DNA of 64,000 nt from an uncultured Eubacteriales bacterium. Its GTDB lineage: Bacteria > Bacillota > Clostridia > Oscillospirales > CAG-272. This document shows positions 42,029-50,677 of this stretch, piece by piece. The stretch spans positions 1-64,000 of the forward strand of contig CAKXXW010000007.1 of assembly GCA_934378145.1 (NCBI GenBank). The letters run 5' to 3'. Every line of letters begins with the position of its first letter. The first letter of the stretch is position 1. The position numbers and the translations under genes were made by a program. The notes beneath the pieces were generated by a model. That model was given only the letters and a program-made list of their open reading frames with translations, had not been told where the DNA came from and did no database searches.

Positions 42029-42721
42029 ATGTTAGATACCAAAATTCTCGTAGTCGACGATGATCCCAATATCTGTGATATGCTGAAGATCTATTTTGAG
42101 AACGAAGGCTACGATGTCAAAACAGTCAATGATGGCGTTGAAGGTGTGAACTTCTTCAAGATGTTTGAGCCTGACCTCGTTCTTCTTGACATCATGCTTC
42201 CGAAAAAGGACGGCTATCAGGTCTGCCGCGAGATCCGTGAAGTCTCGTCGAAACCCATTATCATGGTCACCGCAAAGGGTGAGATCATAGACAAGGTCCT
42301 CGGACTTGAGCTTGGTGCCGATGATTTCGTCGTAAAGCCCTTCGATATGAAAGAGCTTTCGTCAAGGATCAAGGCGGTCCTTCGTCGCTACCAGGCACAC
42401 ACGAAACAGAGCGACGACGAAGTCGTTAAATTCGAAAACATCGAGATAAGCCTTCAGAAATATGAGCTGAAGCTCAAGGGCAAGTCGATAGACATCCCGC
42501 CCAAGGAACTCGAGCTTCTCTACTTCCTTGCCTCGAACTACAACCGCGTGTTCACCCGCGATCAGCTTCTTGACAAGGTATGGGGCTTCGACTACTTCGG
42601 CGACTCCCGCACCGTGGATGTTCATGTAAAGCGTCTGCGTGAGAAACTCGAGGGCGTTTCCGACAAGTGGGTACTTAAGACCGTCTGGGGCGTCGGATAT
42701 AAATTCGAGTTGCTTAGCTGA
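42029..42721 (+). CDS. OmpR-family response regulator
   Basis: 230 residues, AGGAGG before the ATG. Receiver domain with acidic pocket Asp10-Asp12, phospho-acceptor Asp54 (LLDIMLP), switch Thr81 and Lys103. The C-terminal winged helix carries the typical DQLLDKVWGFDYFGDSRTVDVHVKRLR recognition region. It acts as transcription activator or repressor when phosphorylated by the kinase encoded 78 bases downstream. The order regulator, kinase, HtrA protease recalls envelope-stress systems such as CssRS and WalRK; which one it equals is not decided. Confidence 0.95.
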   Translation: MLDTKILVVDDDPNICDMLKIYFENEGYDVKTVNDGVEGVNFFKMFEPDLVLLDIMLPKKDGYQVCREIREVSSKPIIMVTAKGEIIDKVLGLELGADDFVVKPFDMKELSSRIKAVLRRYQAHTKQSDDEVVKFENIEISLQKYELKLKGKSIDIPPKELELLYFLASNYNRVFTRDQLLDKVWGFDYFGDSRTVDVHVKRLREKLEGVSDKWVLKTVWGVGYKFELLS

Positions 42722-42799
42722 ATAAAACCGATATAATGCTGCAGGGGGACTTTTCTCCTGCGGCATTATGCCATATACGGATCTTTCACCGGAGTGACT

Positions 42800-44281
42800 A
42801 TGTTCAAAAGTATATTTTCAAAGTATATAAGTGCGTTTATGGTGATAATCCTGCTGTCCTTCACGGCGCTTGTCGTCATAACAACGGTAACGGTCAGCCG
42901 CTTCTCTCAGGAAGAGAACGAAAAAGCCGTCATGCGCGCAATGGAATCGGCAAGCGACTATATCTCGGCGAAGGTCAACGCCTCCGACGGATATTCCGAC
43001 AGCGGGGACACACCGCGTATCCGCCGCTTCATAGAGTCGGAGGGCGATTCATTCAAGCGCACGATGAAGATAATAACAAAGTACACCGACGGTCTTACGG
43101 TCATGATAACCGACCCCGCCGGCAATATCCTTATGATAGTCGACAGCGACTATGTGCGCTATCCGACCGGTCTTTCGATAGCCGTCGAGGATATGAGCAG
43201 CTTCAACAGCGGGAACGAGCTTGACTTTCTCCACGGAGTGAAGGGAGTTTTCGACGACACCCGTACCGCCTCGGCTTCCGCCATAACCTACGGAAACGAG
43301 CATATCGGAAATGTCTTTGTCTGCGTCCCGACGGGCGAGTCCTACCTTCGCAGCGTCATCGTCAAGACGATAATCCTTGCAAGCCTCTGGGTGATGCTCG
43401 CCGCGCTCGTGGCGGTCTACTTCATCACCGAGATGATAACGAAACCGCTCAACGATATGCGCAATGCCGTGAAGAATTTCGCCTCGGGCGACTATACCGT
43501 GAGGATCCCCGTCAAGGGAAGCACCGAGATCGCGGAGCTTGCCTCGGCGTTCAACGGAATGGCTGAATCCATCGAAGCGTCCGAAAAGATGCGCAATACC
43601 TTCATGGCAAATGTATCGCACGATCTCCGCACGCCGATGACCACAATAGCCGGCTTCATCGACAGCATACTGTCGGGTGCCATCCCGCCCGAAAAACACG
43701 AATATTACCTCAATGTGATAGCGACCGAGGTCAGAAGGCTCTCGCGCCTTGTCTCCCAGCTCCTTGATATATCAAGGCTTCAGGCGGGCGACAGGAAGTT
43801 CAATATGCAGCCCTTCGATGTCTGCGAAATGGCACGCCAGATCCTCATCTCCTTCGAGCAGAAGATCGACGCAAAGCGCCTTGATGTCTCGTTTGAATGT
43901 GACAGCGACAATATGTTCGCCGTTGCCGACCGCGATGCGATCTACCAGATACTGTATAATATCTGCGACAACGCGGTAAAATTCTCTTACGAGGGCGGAA
44001 AGCTCGCGCTGAACATCAGCCGCTCGGAGGACGAAAAGCTGCTCGTCTCGGTCTATAACGAGGGTCAGGGTATCTCGGAAGAGGACCTTCCCTATGTCTT
44101 CGAGCGGTTCTACAAGGGCGACAAGAGCCGCGGGCTTGACAAGACCGGGGTCGGACTCGGCATGTTCATAGCAAAGACCATCATCGACGCCCATCATCAG
44201 ACCATCTCGGTCGACAGCGAATACGGCAAATACTGCCGTTTCAGATTTACTCTTGCAGCCGCAAAGGAGCAGAATCAATGA
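42800..44281 (+). CDS. Membrane sensor histidine kinase
   Basis: 493 residues from the ATG at 42800, with GGAGTG just upstream. Membrane helices about 10-30 and 193-215 enclose an extracellular sensor of about 160 residues of PDC/Cache size. A HAMP domain (MITKPLNDMRNAVKNFASGD), the phospho-acceptor His in NVSHDLRTPMTT (about 274) and an ATPase domain with N-box NICDNAVKFS and GVGLGMFIAK follow. The G1 box reads NEGQGI, with Asn where Asp is usual; this occurs in some working kinases. Its stop overlaps the start of the HtrA gene (ATGA). Confidence 0.95.
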   Translation: MFKSIFSKYISAFMVIILLSFTALVVITTVTVSRFSQEENEKAVMRAMESASDYISAKVNASDGYSDSGDTPRIRRFIESEGDSFKRTMKIITKYTDGLTVMITDPAGNILMIVDSDYVRYPTGLSIAVEDMSSFNSGNELDFLHGVKGVFDDTRTASASAITYGNEHIGNVFVCVPTGESYLRSVIVKTIILASLWVMLAALVAVYFITEMITKPLNDMRNAVKNFASGDYTVRIPVKGSTEIAELASAFNGMAESIEASEKMRNTFMANVSHDLRTPMTTIAGFIDSILSGAIPPEKHEYYLNVIATEVRRLSRLVSQLLDISRLQAGDRKFNMQPFDVCEMARQILISFEQKIDAKRLDVSFECDSDNMFAVADRDAIYQILYNICDNAVKFSYEGGKLALNISRSEDEKLLVSVYNEGQGISEEDLPYVFERFYKGDKSRGLDKTGVGLGMFIAKTIIDAHHQTISVDSEYGKYCRFRFTLAAAKEQNQ

Positions 44282-45690
44282 TTGATGAAGAAAGAAACGA
44301 CAACATTCAGCCCGGATCGGAACCGGCAAACGAGCCTGCGCCCGCACCCGAAAGCGAACCTTCAACAGAACCCGTAGCCGAACCCGTAAGCGAACCCGCA
44401 AGCGAACCCGCAAGCGAGCCGAACCCTTCGCCGGCTCACGCCGCAGCTCCCGCAAAGGAAAACGAAAGCGCACGCTTTGTCTACCATTGGAAGGGCGGAG
44501 AGGGCAAAAAGGAGTCAACGCGCACGGCAAAGGGTGCGATGACCTTCGGCATCGTTATGCTCTCGGCATTCCTTATCGCCCTCGCGGCGCTGATCGGAGT
44601 GCTGGCATTCCTTCCCGGAAACGGCAGCAAGGTCGTCTATGTCCATGACCGCGACGAGACCAACGCGACCCTCACGGTACAGGAGACCGCCGACCTCTGC
44701 AATCCCTTCACGGTAGCGATACAGACAAGGACCGCGCTTACTACCGGCTCGATAGGCACGGGCGTTATCATGACCGAGGACGGATACATCATCACAAACT
44801 ACCATGTCGTGAAGGATGCCATGACGATAACGGTCTACACCTTCGACGGCAATACCTACGGCGGGCGCACCGTCGGATACGACGAGGGGCGCGACATCGC
44901 GGTCGTGAAGATAACCCCCACCGGTAATGAAAAGTTCCCCGTCGCGAAAACGGCGGACTATGACAGCGTCCTCACGGGCGACAGGGTCGTCGCCATAGGC
45001 ACTCCCTCGAGCCTTGAGTGTGCGTGGACCCTCACCGTCGGTAATGTGTCCTACGCCAAGCGCACACTGAAGATGAGCGACGGCACACAGCATCAGGTCA
45101 TCCAGTTCGACGCCGCGGTCAATCCCGGGAACTCGGGCGGACCCCTGATAAACGACAAGGGCGAGGTCATCGGCATCGTCCAGCTCAAGATCGACCAGAA
45201 CGACGGAATCGGCTTCGCGATCCCCGTCAGCACGATAACCGACCTCTTTGAACAGCTCAAGGCGGATGACAAGACCCGCCCCTACCTCGGGATAACGATA
45301 GTCAATGTCCAGAAGGACACCGAGCTGTACTTCACCGGCAACTCGGCTGCCGTGGTCACTACCGAGGCACCGGGCAAGAAGTTCTACTATAACGAAGGCA
45401 AAAAGGTCTACCTTTCCGACACAGCGGAAACAGTCACGGCAAGCGCGACAGGACTCTATGTCAGAGAGATAAGTGACGGCTCGGGCTGCAAGGGTGTCCT
45501 CCTTCCGGGAGACATTATAACCGTCTTTGACGGTCAGACCCTTGTCTACGATCCGGCGAACGGTACCCTTCCCGACCTTACGGTGTTTGAGATGCTGAAT
45601 TCGAAGAAGGCGGGCGACAAGGTAACTATGACGGTCGACAGAAACGGCACCTCCGTAGATGTCACGGTCACACTCGCCGCCAAGAACTGA
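44278..45690 (+). CDS. HtrA/DegP-type membrane serine protease with PDZ domain
   Basis: 470 residues. The cytoplasmic N-terminus has a Glu-Pro rich repeat region (about 15-50, periodic EPASEP units); one membrane helix (89-112) follows, so the protease lies outside. Catalytic triad His176 (ITNYHVV), Asp206 (GRDIAVV), Ser286 (NPGNSGGPL). A C-terminal PDZ-like domain begins near YLGITIVNV and contains an insertion of about 50 residues (TTEAPGKKFYYNEGKKVY). It degrades or refolds damaged exported proteins. Overlapping translation with the kinase suggests it is both output and part of the sensing circuit. Confidence 0.95.
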   Translation: MIDEERNDNIQPGSEPANEPAPAPESEPSTEPVAEPVSEPASEPASEPNPSPAHAAAPAKENESARFVYHWKGGEGKKESTRTAKGAMTFGIVMLSAFLIALAALIGVLAFLPGNGSKVVYVHDRDETNATLTVQETADLCNPFTVAIQTRTALTTGSIGTGVIMTEDGYIITNYHVVKDAMTITVYTFDGNTYGGRTVGYDEGRDIAVVKITPTGNEKFPVAKTADYDSVLTGDRVVAIGTPSSLECAWTLTVGNVSYAKRTLKMSDGTQHQVIQFDAAVNPGNSGGPLINDKGEVIGIVQLKIDQNDGIGFAIPVSTITDLFEQLKADDKTRPYLGITIVNVQKDTELYFTGNSAAVVTTEAPGKKFYYNEGKKVYLSDTAETVTASATGLYVREISDGSGCKGVLLPGDIITVFDGQTLVYDPANGTLPDLTVFEMLNSKKAGDKVTMTVDRNGTSVDVTVTLAAKN

Positions 45691-45695
45691 ATAAC

Positions 45696-45743
45696 AAAAA
45701 AAATACAGCCTCCGCAAACATCGTTTGCGGAGGCTGTATTTTT
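45696..45743. terminator. Bidirectional terminator after the HtrA gene
   Basis: AATACAGCCTCCGCAAAC, ATC, GTTTGCGGAGGCTGTATT, a perfect 18-bp stem with A and T tracts on the sides. Confidence 0.9.
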
Positions 45744-45745
45744 GA

Positions 45746-46627
45746 TCAGAGAGCTTCGTATTTGCTTATCCAATAGCGTCCGACATCCTGCATAAACTTT
45801 GCCGCGAGCGGGAATTCCGCCAGCTCGAAGTTTGCGAAGAAGGCATCCGCCTCGTAGGTGAACTCACCCTTGTAACCTGTGTCGTGAAGCGCCTGTATCA
45901 CGGCGTTGTAGTCTATCCTGCCGTGTCCTATCACAGTGTGCTGGTCGGCAAGGTAGTTGTTGTCGTGGACATGAAGCGCCTCGAGCCTTCCTCCGATCGT
46001 CCGTATGACCTCTGCGGGGTCGCGTCCGACAAGCACCACATGACCGATGTCAAGGCAGGCGTTGAAGACGGGCGAGAAGGAATTCAGCTCGTCGATGTAG
46101 GCATTCATCTCGGCGGGATCAGCCAGGGTATCGTCGACTATGTACTTTCTTATCGGGTCCCTCTGCCACATATTTTCGAGCGAGATCTTCACGCCCGCCG
46201 CCTCTGCATAAGGGATCAGCGAACGGTAAAACTCCATATTCTTCTCAAATATCTCCTGCGCATGTCCCGCATAGACGAAATGATGCAGGGGGTGGACGAC
46301 AAGGTTCCTCACTCCGAGAAGTCCGGCGACCTCTATCGACCTTATCGTGTCGGGCATAAATCTGTTCTCGAAGACGCCTTCTTCGTTGAACTTGTACGAG
46401 AAAGGCGAATGTCCCTGATTGAAATACATCCCGTAGTCCTCGCACTTTTTTCTCAGCGCTGCGGCGTGTTCGCGGTAGTCCTCCTGCTGCCATACGCACT
46501 CGGGGTCGCAGCACATAGAGAACATCGAAATGTCGAGCGCATCGTAACCGGCATAGGCGAGGAGCTTAAGTCCCGCGTCCTCTCCGAGCTTACCGAAGGC
46601 TCTCGAGGTCTGTGTCGAAAGTTTCAT
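45746..46627 (-). CDS. Sugar phosphate isomerase/epimerase (xylose-isomerase-like TIM barrel)
   Basis: 293 residues. Metal-binding and barrel motifs are visible: KISLENMW, CLDIGHVVLVG, LHVHDNNYLADQHTVIGHGR, GEFTYEAD. The family includes AP endonuclease-like and inosose dehydratase/isomerase-like enzymes; Glu, Asp/His and Glu residues bind the metal. The substrate is not evident. It lies 36 bases after queT and may be read from the same preQ1-controlled transcript, though a small CCCTTC/GAAGGG hairpin separates them. Confidence 0.85.
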   Translation of the reverse strand: MKLSTQTSRAFGKLGEDAGLKLLAYAGYDALDISMFSMCCDPECVWQQEDYREHAAALRKKCEDYGMYFNQGHSPFSYKFNEEGVFENRFMPDTIRSIEVAGLLGVRNLVVHPLHHFVYAGHAQEIFEKNMEFYRSLIPYAEAAGVKISLENMWQRDPIRKYIVDDTLADPAEMNAYIDELNSFSPVFNACLDIGHVVLVGRDPAEVIRTIGGRLEALHVHDNNYLADQHTVIGHGRIDYNAVIQALHDTGYKGEFTYEADAFFANFELAEFPLAAKFMQDVGRYWISKYEAL

Positions 46628-46663
46628 GGATCTTTACCTGCCCCTTCGCAGAAGGGCTTCCTT

Positions 46664-47164
46664 TCAGAATATTTTTTTATGTTTATTGAGCTTTTCAAGA
46701 GGAAACAGTACCGCGTATCCGAGGATCCACGCCGAGATCACCTCTCCGGCACCGACAGTCAGCATCATAAACCATATCGCGTCGGGCGCGCCGTAGGCGT
46801 ATCTCAGCACGAAGGGAACTATGAGCGTGTTTGCGACGACCGTGGGGAGCGGAACGAGCCATTTGCACCTTCTGATAAGGTAGCCGAGGATCGCGCCGAT
46901 GAGCGTCGCAAGCGAGCCGAAGATGACATCCCACACGACCGCCCCCGTCAGAAGGTTCGAGATCAGGCAGCCTATCGTGAGTCCCGGTATCGCCGCGGGG
47001 GTGAAGCAGACGAGAACGCAGAGCGCCTCCGACAGCCGGCACTGAATGACCCCGCCCTGCAATCCGAGAAGCGCCGAAAGCTCGGTCAGCACGGTGTAGA
47101 GCGCCGCGATCGCCGCGGCATAGCAGATGAAACGGACCCTGTTACTGTTTTTCTGGGTGGACAT
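46664..47164 (-). CDS. queT: Queuosine-precursor ECF transporter S-component
   Basis: 166 residues, five or six membrane helices. The motif VIQCRLSEALCVLVCFTPAAIPGLTIGCLISNL is characteristic of QueT. It imports preQ1 or related queuosine precursors with the shared ECF energising module, which is not in this window. A preQ1-I riboswitch covers the ribosome binding site directly upstream, confirming the assignment. Confidence 0.93.
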   Translation of the reverse strand: MSTQKNSNRVRFICYAAAIAALYTVLTELSALLGLQGGVIQCRLSEALCVLVCFTPAAIPGLTIGCLISNLLTGAVVWDVIFGSLATLIGAILGYLIRRCKWLVPLPTVVANTLIVPFVLRYAYGAPDAIWFMMLTVGAGEVISAWILGYAVLFPLEKLNKHKKIF

Positions 47165-47172
47165 GTTTTTTT

Positions 47173-47214
47173 CTCCTTAGTTTTAATTTAAGTGAGGATG
47201 GTTACGAACTCACT
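47173..47214 (-). ncRNA. preQ1-I riboswitch
   Basis: On the minus strand AGTGAG, loop TTCGTAACCATC, CTCACT, then the A-rich tail TAAATTAAAACTAAGGAG. The GTAACC loop and AAACTAAGGA tail form the pseudoknot of the preQ1-I class. The tail contains the GGAG ribosome binding site of queT, so ligand binding should block translation. Confidence 0.93.
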
Positions 47215-47227
47215 GTTATTCGGTTTT

Positions 47228-48502
47228 TTATTTCAGTCCGAGGAAGGCGCTCTTTATTTCGCCGTACATATAGAGCGAGCCGAGCGCGATCAACGGAATA
47301 TTCTTGCTCTTTGCATAGTCCACGGCGGTACGAACTGCCTCTTCCGTGCTGTCAAATGGCTTTGCCGGCGCCGAGCAGGCTTCAAAATCCTTTGCATAGA
47401 GCGAAGGTTCGAGTGCGCGCGGGTTCGGCGGCTTTAAGATAAACACGCTGTCGGCGACCGTCGAAAGCTCCCTTGCCATAGAGGTGTGATCCTTGTCGCG
47501 CAGGACTCCGGTGAGAAGGCAGACCTTCTCTCCTCCGAAGTAATGCTTTATGCTCATGATAGCCGCAGCGATGCCCTCCGGATTGTGTGAGCCGTCGATG
47601 ATGAAGAGCGGATCCTTCTCCGAGAGCTTCTCGAATCTGCCCTTCCATTTCGCCTCAGCCATTCCCTTTACAAGAGCTTCCTCGGGGATGTCAAGTCCGC
47701 GCCTCCGAAGCTCACGCACGGTGCTTATCGCCGTCGCCGCGTTGTAGGGCTGGTAAAGTCCGAGCAGCCCGAGCCTTACCTTCTCACCGTCGTATTCAAG
47801 CTCGGTTCCCGAAAGGTCGCACGAGGTGACATTGATCTTTTCCCTGTCGACCGCGAAAAAGTCGCACCCGCGCTCTTTTGCGGCAGTCCCGATGACCTCC
47901 AGAGCCTCGGGCGATCCTCCTCCGAAGATGACAGGCACGCCGGGCTTGATTATCCCCGCCTTTTCGTGCGCTATCTTCTCCACCGTGTCGCCGAGTATCG
48001 CGGTGTGATCGAGCGAGATGCCCGTTATCACAGAGACGAGAGGCGTCTTTATTATGTTCGTCGCGTCGAGCCTGCCTCCCATCCCGACCTCAAGCACGAC
48101 GGGGTCGCACTTATGCCTTGCGAAAAAGAGCATCGCGACCGCAGTGATAAGCTCGAATTCGGTGGGTTTATCCTTCATAGACTCGGCAAAGGGTCTTACA
48201 TAGGAGGTCAGCTCGGCAAGCTCCCCGTCGGAGATCTCCCTGCCGTCGCAGACCATGCGCTCGTTGAAGCGTTCAAGGTAGGGCGAGGTGTAAAGCCCCG
48301 TATGGTATCCCGCCGCGCGAAGCACCGAATCGGTCATCGCGCTGACCGAGCCTTTTCCGTTCGTCCCCGCAATATGGATAAAACGAAGGCTGTCCTGCGG
48401 ATCTCCGAGCAGTGACAGAAGCTCCCCTACCCTTTCAAGGCCCGGGCGCGTCCCCCCGAAAAATCCGCAGTGGATATATTCAAGCGATTCCTGATAGTTC
48501 AT
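47228..48502 (-). CDS. folC: Folylpolyglutamate/dihydrofolate synthase
   Basis: 424 residues. P-loop region IHIAGTNGKGSVSAMT, then GLYTSPYLERFNERM, the conserved LEVGMGGRLDATN and HEKAGIIKPGVPV motifs, and FIIDGSHNPEG. It adds glutamates to folates to keep them in the cell and may make dihydrofolate. The ATG overlaps the folT stop as ATGA, so uptake and retention of folate are co-translated under one THF riboswitch. Confidence 0.96.
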   Translation of the reverse strand: MNYQESLEYIHCGFFGGTRPGLERVGELLSLLGDPQDSLRFIHIAGTNGKGSVSAMTDSVLRAAGYHTGLYTSPYLERFNERMVCDGREISDGELAELTSYVRPFAESMKDKPTEFELITAVAMLFFARHKCDPVVLEVGMGGRLDATNIIKTPLVSVITGISLDHTAILGDTVEKIAHEKAGIIKPGVPVIFGGGSPEALEVIGTAAKERGCDFFAVDREKINVTSCDLSGTELEYDGEKVRLGLLGLYQPYNAATAISTVRELRRRGLDIPEEALVKGMAEAKWKGRFEKLSEKDPLFIIDGSHNPEGIAAAIMSIKHYFGGEKVCLLTGVLRDKDHTSMARELSTVADSVFILKPPNPRALEPSLYAKDFEACSAPAKPFDSTEEAVRTAVDYAKSKNIPLIALGSLYMYGEIKSAFLGLK

Positions 48503-49104
48503 TTTTTCTTTTCAGTCAACCTTTCGAGCTGTGCGCGGAACACGCGGCTCCGCATCAGCAGACAGATCACGGTAAATTCGGCGATCCCCGTTATGGTGTA
48601 GACAAGGAGCCTCCATCCCATCAGCTCAAGGATCCCCATATTGTATTTTGTAAGGTACCATGCGGCAAGCCCGAACGACTTCACGACGACCGAGCCGACA
48701 AGATGCGAGAAAAGCACCGAAAGCCCGACGGAAAGCACGAGCGGCTTCCTTATAAGATAGTGTGACACGGCGCCCGAAACAAAGCCGACCGCAGCCGCGC
48801 CGAGCGTTATCAGCGGGTTTATCGTGTAGCCGTAAAGCAGGCAACCGACAAGATCGGCGACGGCTCCCGTCATCGCCCCGACGAGAGGCCCGAAGCATAT
48901 TCCGGCTATCATCAGCGGAAGATTCTCGAAGCTGATCCTGATTACCTCCATAAACGGGTTCGGGATCTGAAGAAATTTTCCGAGGATGAAGCTCATTGCG
49001 GCAAGAAGCGCCGCGGCGACGATGATCCTCAGCCTTGTCGGTGCGCGAAGATCGGAGATAAGAGTTTCTTTAAGGGTCTGCTTTTTTGTAATCGAGTTTT
49101 CCAT
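48499..49104 (-). CDS. folT: Folate ECF transporter S-component
   Basis: 201 residues from the ATG at 49104, which has AGGAGG upstream; an earlier in-frame start would lie inside the riboswitch terminator. Six membrane helices. The FENLPLMIAGICFGPLVGAMTGAVADLVGCLLYG segment is the FolT signature. It imports folates with the shared ECF module. The THF riboswitch upstream confirms the substrate. Confidence 0.95.
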   Translation of the reverse strand: MENSITKKQTLKETLISDLRAPTRLRIIVAAALLAAMSFILGKFLQIPNPFMEVIRISFENLPLMIAGICFGPLVGAMTGAVADLVGCLLYGYTINPLITLGAAAVGFVSGAVSHYLIRKPLVLSVGLSVLFSHLVGSVVVKSFGLAAWYLTKYNMGILELMGWRLLVYTITGIAEFTVICLLMRSRVFRAQLERLTEKKK

Positions 49105-49165
49105 ATAAAATTCCTCCTTTTTCCCGTATTCGGTCAAAAGGAAGTGCAGAAAAAAAGCCCTCACA

Positions 49166-49215
49166 TAAACCGACGGTCAAGATAAAAGGGACCGTCGCTC
49201 CATGCGGCAGTCCCC
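49166..49215 (-). terminator. THF-riboswitch expression-platform terminator
   Basis: On the minus strand GGGAC and TGCCGC pair with GCGACG and GTCCC around ATGGA, then TTTTATCTT. An alternative stem GACGGTC / GACCGTC spans the T-tract and would break the terminator. Confidence 0.7.
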
Positions 49216-49234
49216 TATCAATTACCGTTTGCCG

Positions 49235-49336
49235 TATAAAGCGGGATGCAGAACGGTGACCGCGTCGGGTATCCCCGACTTCGTCCGGACGGCAACTCCC
49301 CGTCCCTCCGGCACTTCACGCCATCGCTCTTACTCT
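49235..49336 (-). ncRNA. Tetrahydrofolate (THF) riboswitch
   Basis: The minus strand shows GAGCGATGGCGTGAAGTG, GGGAGTTGCCGTC, ACGAAGTC, CGACGCGGTCACCG and CTGCATCCCGCT, matching in order the known THF-I aptamer elements (GATG..., GTTAAGTG, GGGATGTCG, ACGAAGC, GCGGTG, TGCATCCGCT). It lies between a strong promoter and folT-folC with a terminator behind it. Confidence 0.92.
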
Positions 49337-49347
49337 TTTACGGTATA

Positions 49348-49375
49348 ATTATACCACGAAACATACGAAAGTCAA
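49348..49375 (-). promoter_or_regulatory. Promoter of the THF riboswitch-folT-folC transcript
   Basis: TTGACT (49375-49370), 16-base spacer, TATAAT (49353-49348), about 12 bases before the aptamer. Confidence 0.85.
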
Positions 49376-49382
49376 CTGTTTT

Positions 49383-49778
49383 TCAGATTTTCTTAGGATT
49401 TTCCATCATATAGACACTCTGCCCGTCAATGTTTATGTCGGGGAAGAAGATCGGCGGTACATTCGCCGCCACCGTCAGCGAGGTTATTATCGCCTTGATA
49501 TGCGGGAAAAGCAGCTTGTATGTCGTTCTGTGCACATCGTCCTGCGGCGCGTCGTCCTCACGCACAAAGTTTCCGACAAGCTTTACCTTGAGGCAGAAGC
49601 TCTTCGGATTATTTTTGTTGAAGACCTCCGCCGTCATCTCCCCGCGGCAGAGGCGGTTCTGCGCAAACCCGAGGTTATACGCGCACCTGTTCGTAAGCTC
49701 AAAGGTCTCGGTCTTCTGAATGTTGTTTACAAAGCTCATCTCACTGACCGAGTAGCCGAGCAACTTTACATCAGCCAT
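49383..49778 (-). CDS. SecB-like chaperone-fold protein
   Basis: 131 residues. The C-terminal half (LLFPHIKAIITSLTVAANVP PIFFPDINID) matches the end of SecB-family proteins, including the Pro-rich PPIxxP step and the final strand. The N-terminal half has alternating strands as in the SecB beta sheet. Classical SecB hands proteins to SecA in Gram-negatives; Gram-positive SecB-like proteins are less studied and sometimes serve as chaperones of toxin-antitoxin systems, but no toxin gene is adjacent. It overlaps the gtrA-like gene by 8 bases and so is probably co-translated. Confidence 0.7.
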   Translation of the reverse strand: MADVKLLGYSVSEMSFVNNIQKTETFELTNRCAYNLGFAQNRLCRGEMTAEVFNKNNPKSFCLKVKLVGNFVREDDAPQDDVHRTTYKLLFPHIKAIITSLTVAANVPPIFFPDINIDGQSVYMMENPKKI

Positions 49779-50304
49779 TTGTCTTGTCCTCCTTTTCTTC
49801 GCCCTTTTTCTTTCTGAAAACGAGCAGCTTGCTTAAAATATAGTTCAGTACGGTCACGACCACGATGGATACCGCCGTCGCAATAAGATCGGGCGTTATG
49901 TCGATGATAAGGTGAAATTCCCTGTATCCGCAGGCGAGCAGGATCATCGGAACAAGCACGCCGATGCCAAGCTCGACAAAGTATGTGCCGACACGCGAGC
50001 CGACGAATTTGCCGAACTGCGCCGCGACCGCGCCTTTTTCCTTCGCCTTGTCGCGGAAGACCCACCATTTGTTGGTGAAGAAGGCGAAGATCACACCGGC
50101 GACCCAGCCGAGGCTCACGGCGACCGTGCGAAGAGTCGACGCCGCGGCGAGATCCGCCCCCTCGGTCGCACCGATGTCAATGTGAAGTATCGCCGCGAAG
50201 GCGTACAGCACCGCAAAGCGCACGCCGTAGGAGACGATCGTCGTAAGAAGCCCTACGCCTATGTAAACTATTATTTCCCTGTATTTCTCAAAAAATTTTT
50301 TCAT
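49771..50304 (-). CDS. GtrA-family membrane protein
   Basis: 177 residues from the ATG at 50304 (GAGG 6 bases upstream). The same frame stays open a further 37 codons upstream, but that part is repeat copy E. Four membrane helices; the family motif NKWWVFRDK lies between helices 2 and 3 and the end LNYILSKLLVFRKKK is typical. GtrA proteins flip or support lipid-linked sugars for surface glycosylation. No glycosyltransferase gene is adjacent. Confidence 0.9.
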   Translation of the reverse strand: MKKFFEKYREIIVYIGVGLLTTIVSYGVRFAVLYAFAAILHIDIGATEGADLAAASTLRTVAVSLGWVAGVIFAFFTNKWWVFRDKAKEKGAVAAQFGKFVGSRVGTYFVELGIGVLVPMILLACGYREFHLIIDITPDLIATAVSIVVVTVLNYILSKLLVFRKKKGEEKEDKTNG

Positions 50305-50333
50305 GGTTTTCCTCTGCTTTGTTTGGTCTGTTT

Positions 50334-50620
50334 TCGACGGGAGACGCGGCGGACGGGAGACGCGGGAAACTTTCTTGGAAGAAAGTTTATCCTCACCGCA
50401 GGTGAGGAAATGCACCCTTCAAAGAACTTTTCGGGAAACTACGGAAATAACGCCTTATTCCGCGGCATTTTGCCTGTGGCAAAACTTTGGTGGATTTTTG
50501 CCGAGGACTCAAGGGTATGCAAGCATCCCCTTTTCGTCCTCTGCAAAATCCGCCGGAATTTCCCCTCTGCGAGGCGAAATTCTGCCCGGAATAAGTGATA
50601 AAACCGTTTGAGCTTAAAGC
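50334..50620 (-). repeat. Cloverleaf-type structured repeat, copy E (subtype I, altered closing stem)
   Basis: Reverse orientation, core 50594-50454. The closing stem is TTATTCCG / CGGAATAA, a complete two-sided replacement of TTGTCTCG / CGAGACAA. Arm 1 is GAATTTC / GAAATTC; arm 2 of subtype I with the GGGATGC-GCATACCC tip; arm 3 TTTTGCC-ACA-GGCAAAA. The trailing hairpin AAACTTTCTT / AAGAAAGTTT (50367-50388) carries an extra small hairpin CCTCACC / GGTGAGG. It points to the gtrA-like gene. Confidence 0.85.
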
Positions 50621-50677
50621 AAAGCTCTCTGATAGATCCAATCTTAAGGTAATGCTTACCGATAGATAGAGCATCCT

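Noticed and set aside
49383..49778. SecB-like gene as part of a toxin-antitoxin-chaperone system
   Set aside because: No toxin or antitoxin gene adjoins it; neighbours are gtrA-like and folT.
50305..50415. N-terminal extension of the GtrA-type protein by 37 residues
   Set aside because: The extension is translated repeat copy E. A proper ribosome binding site lies before the ATG at 50304.
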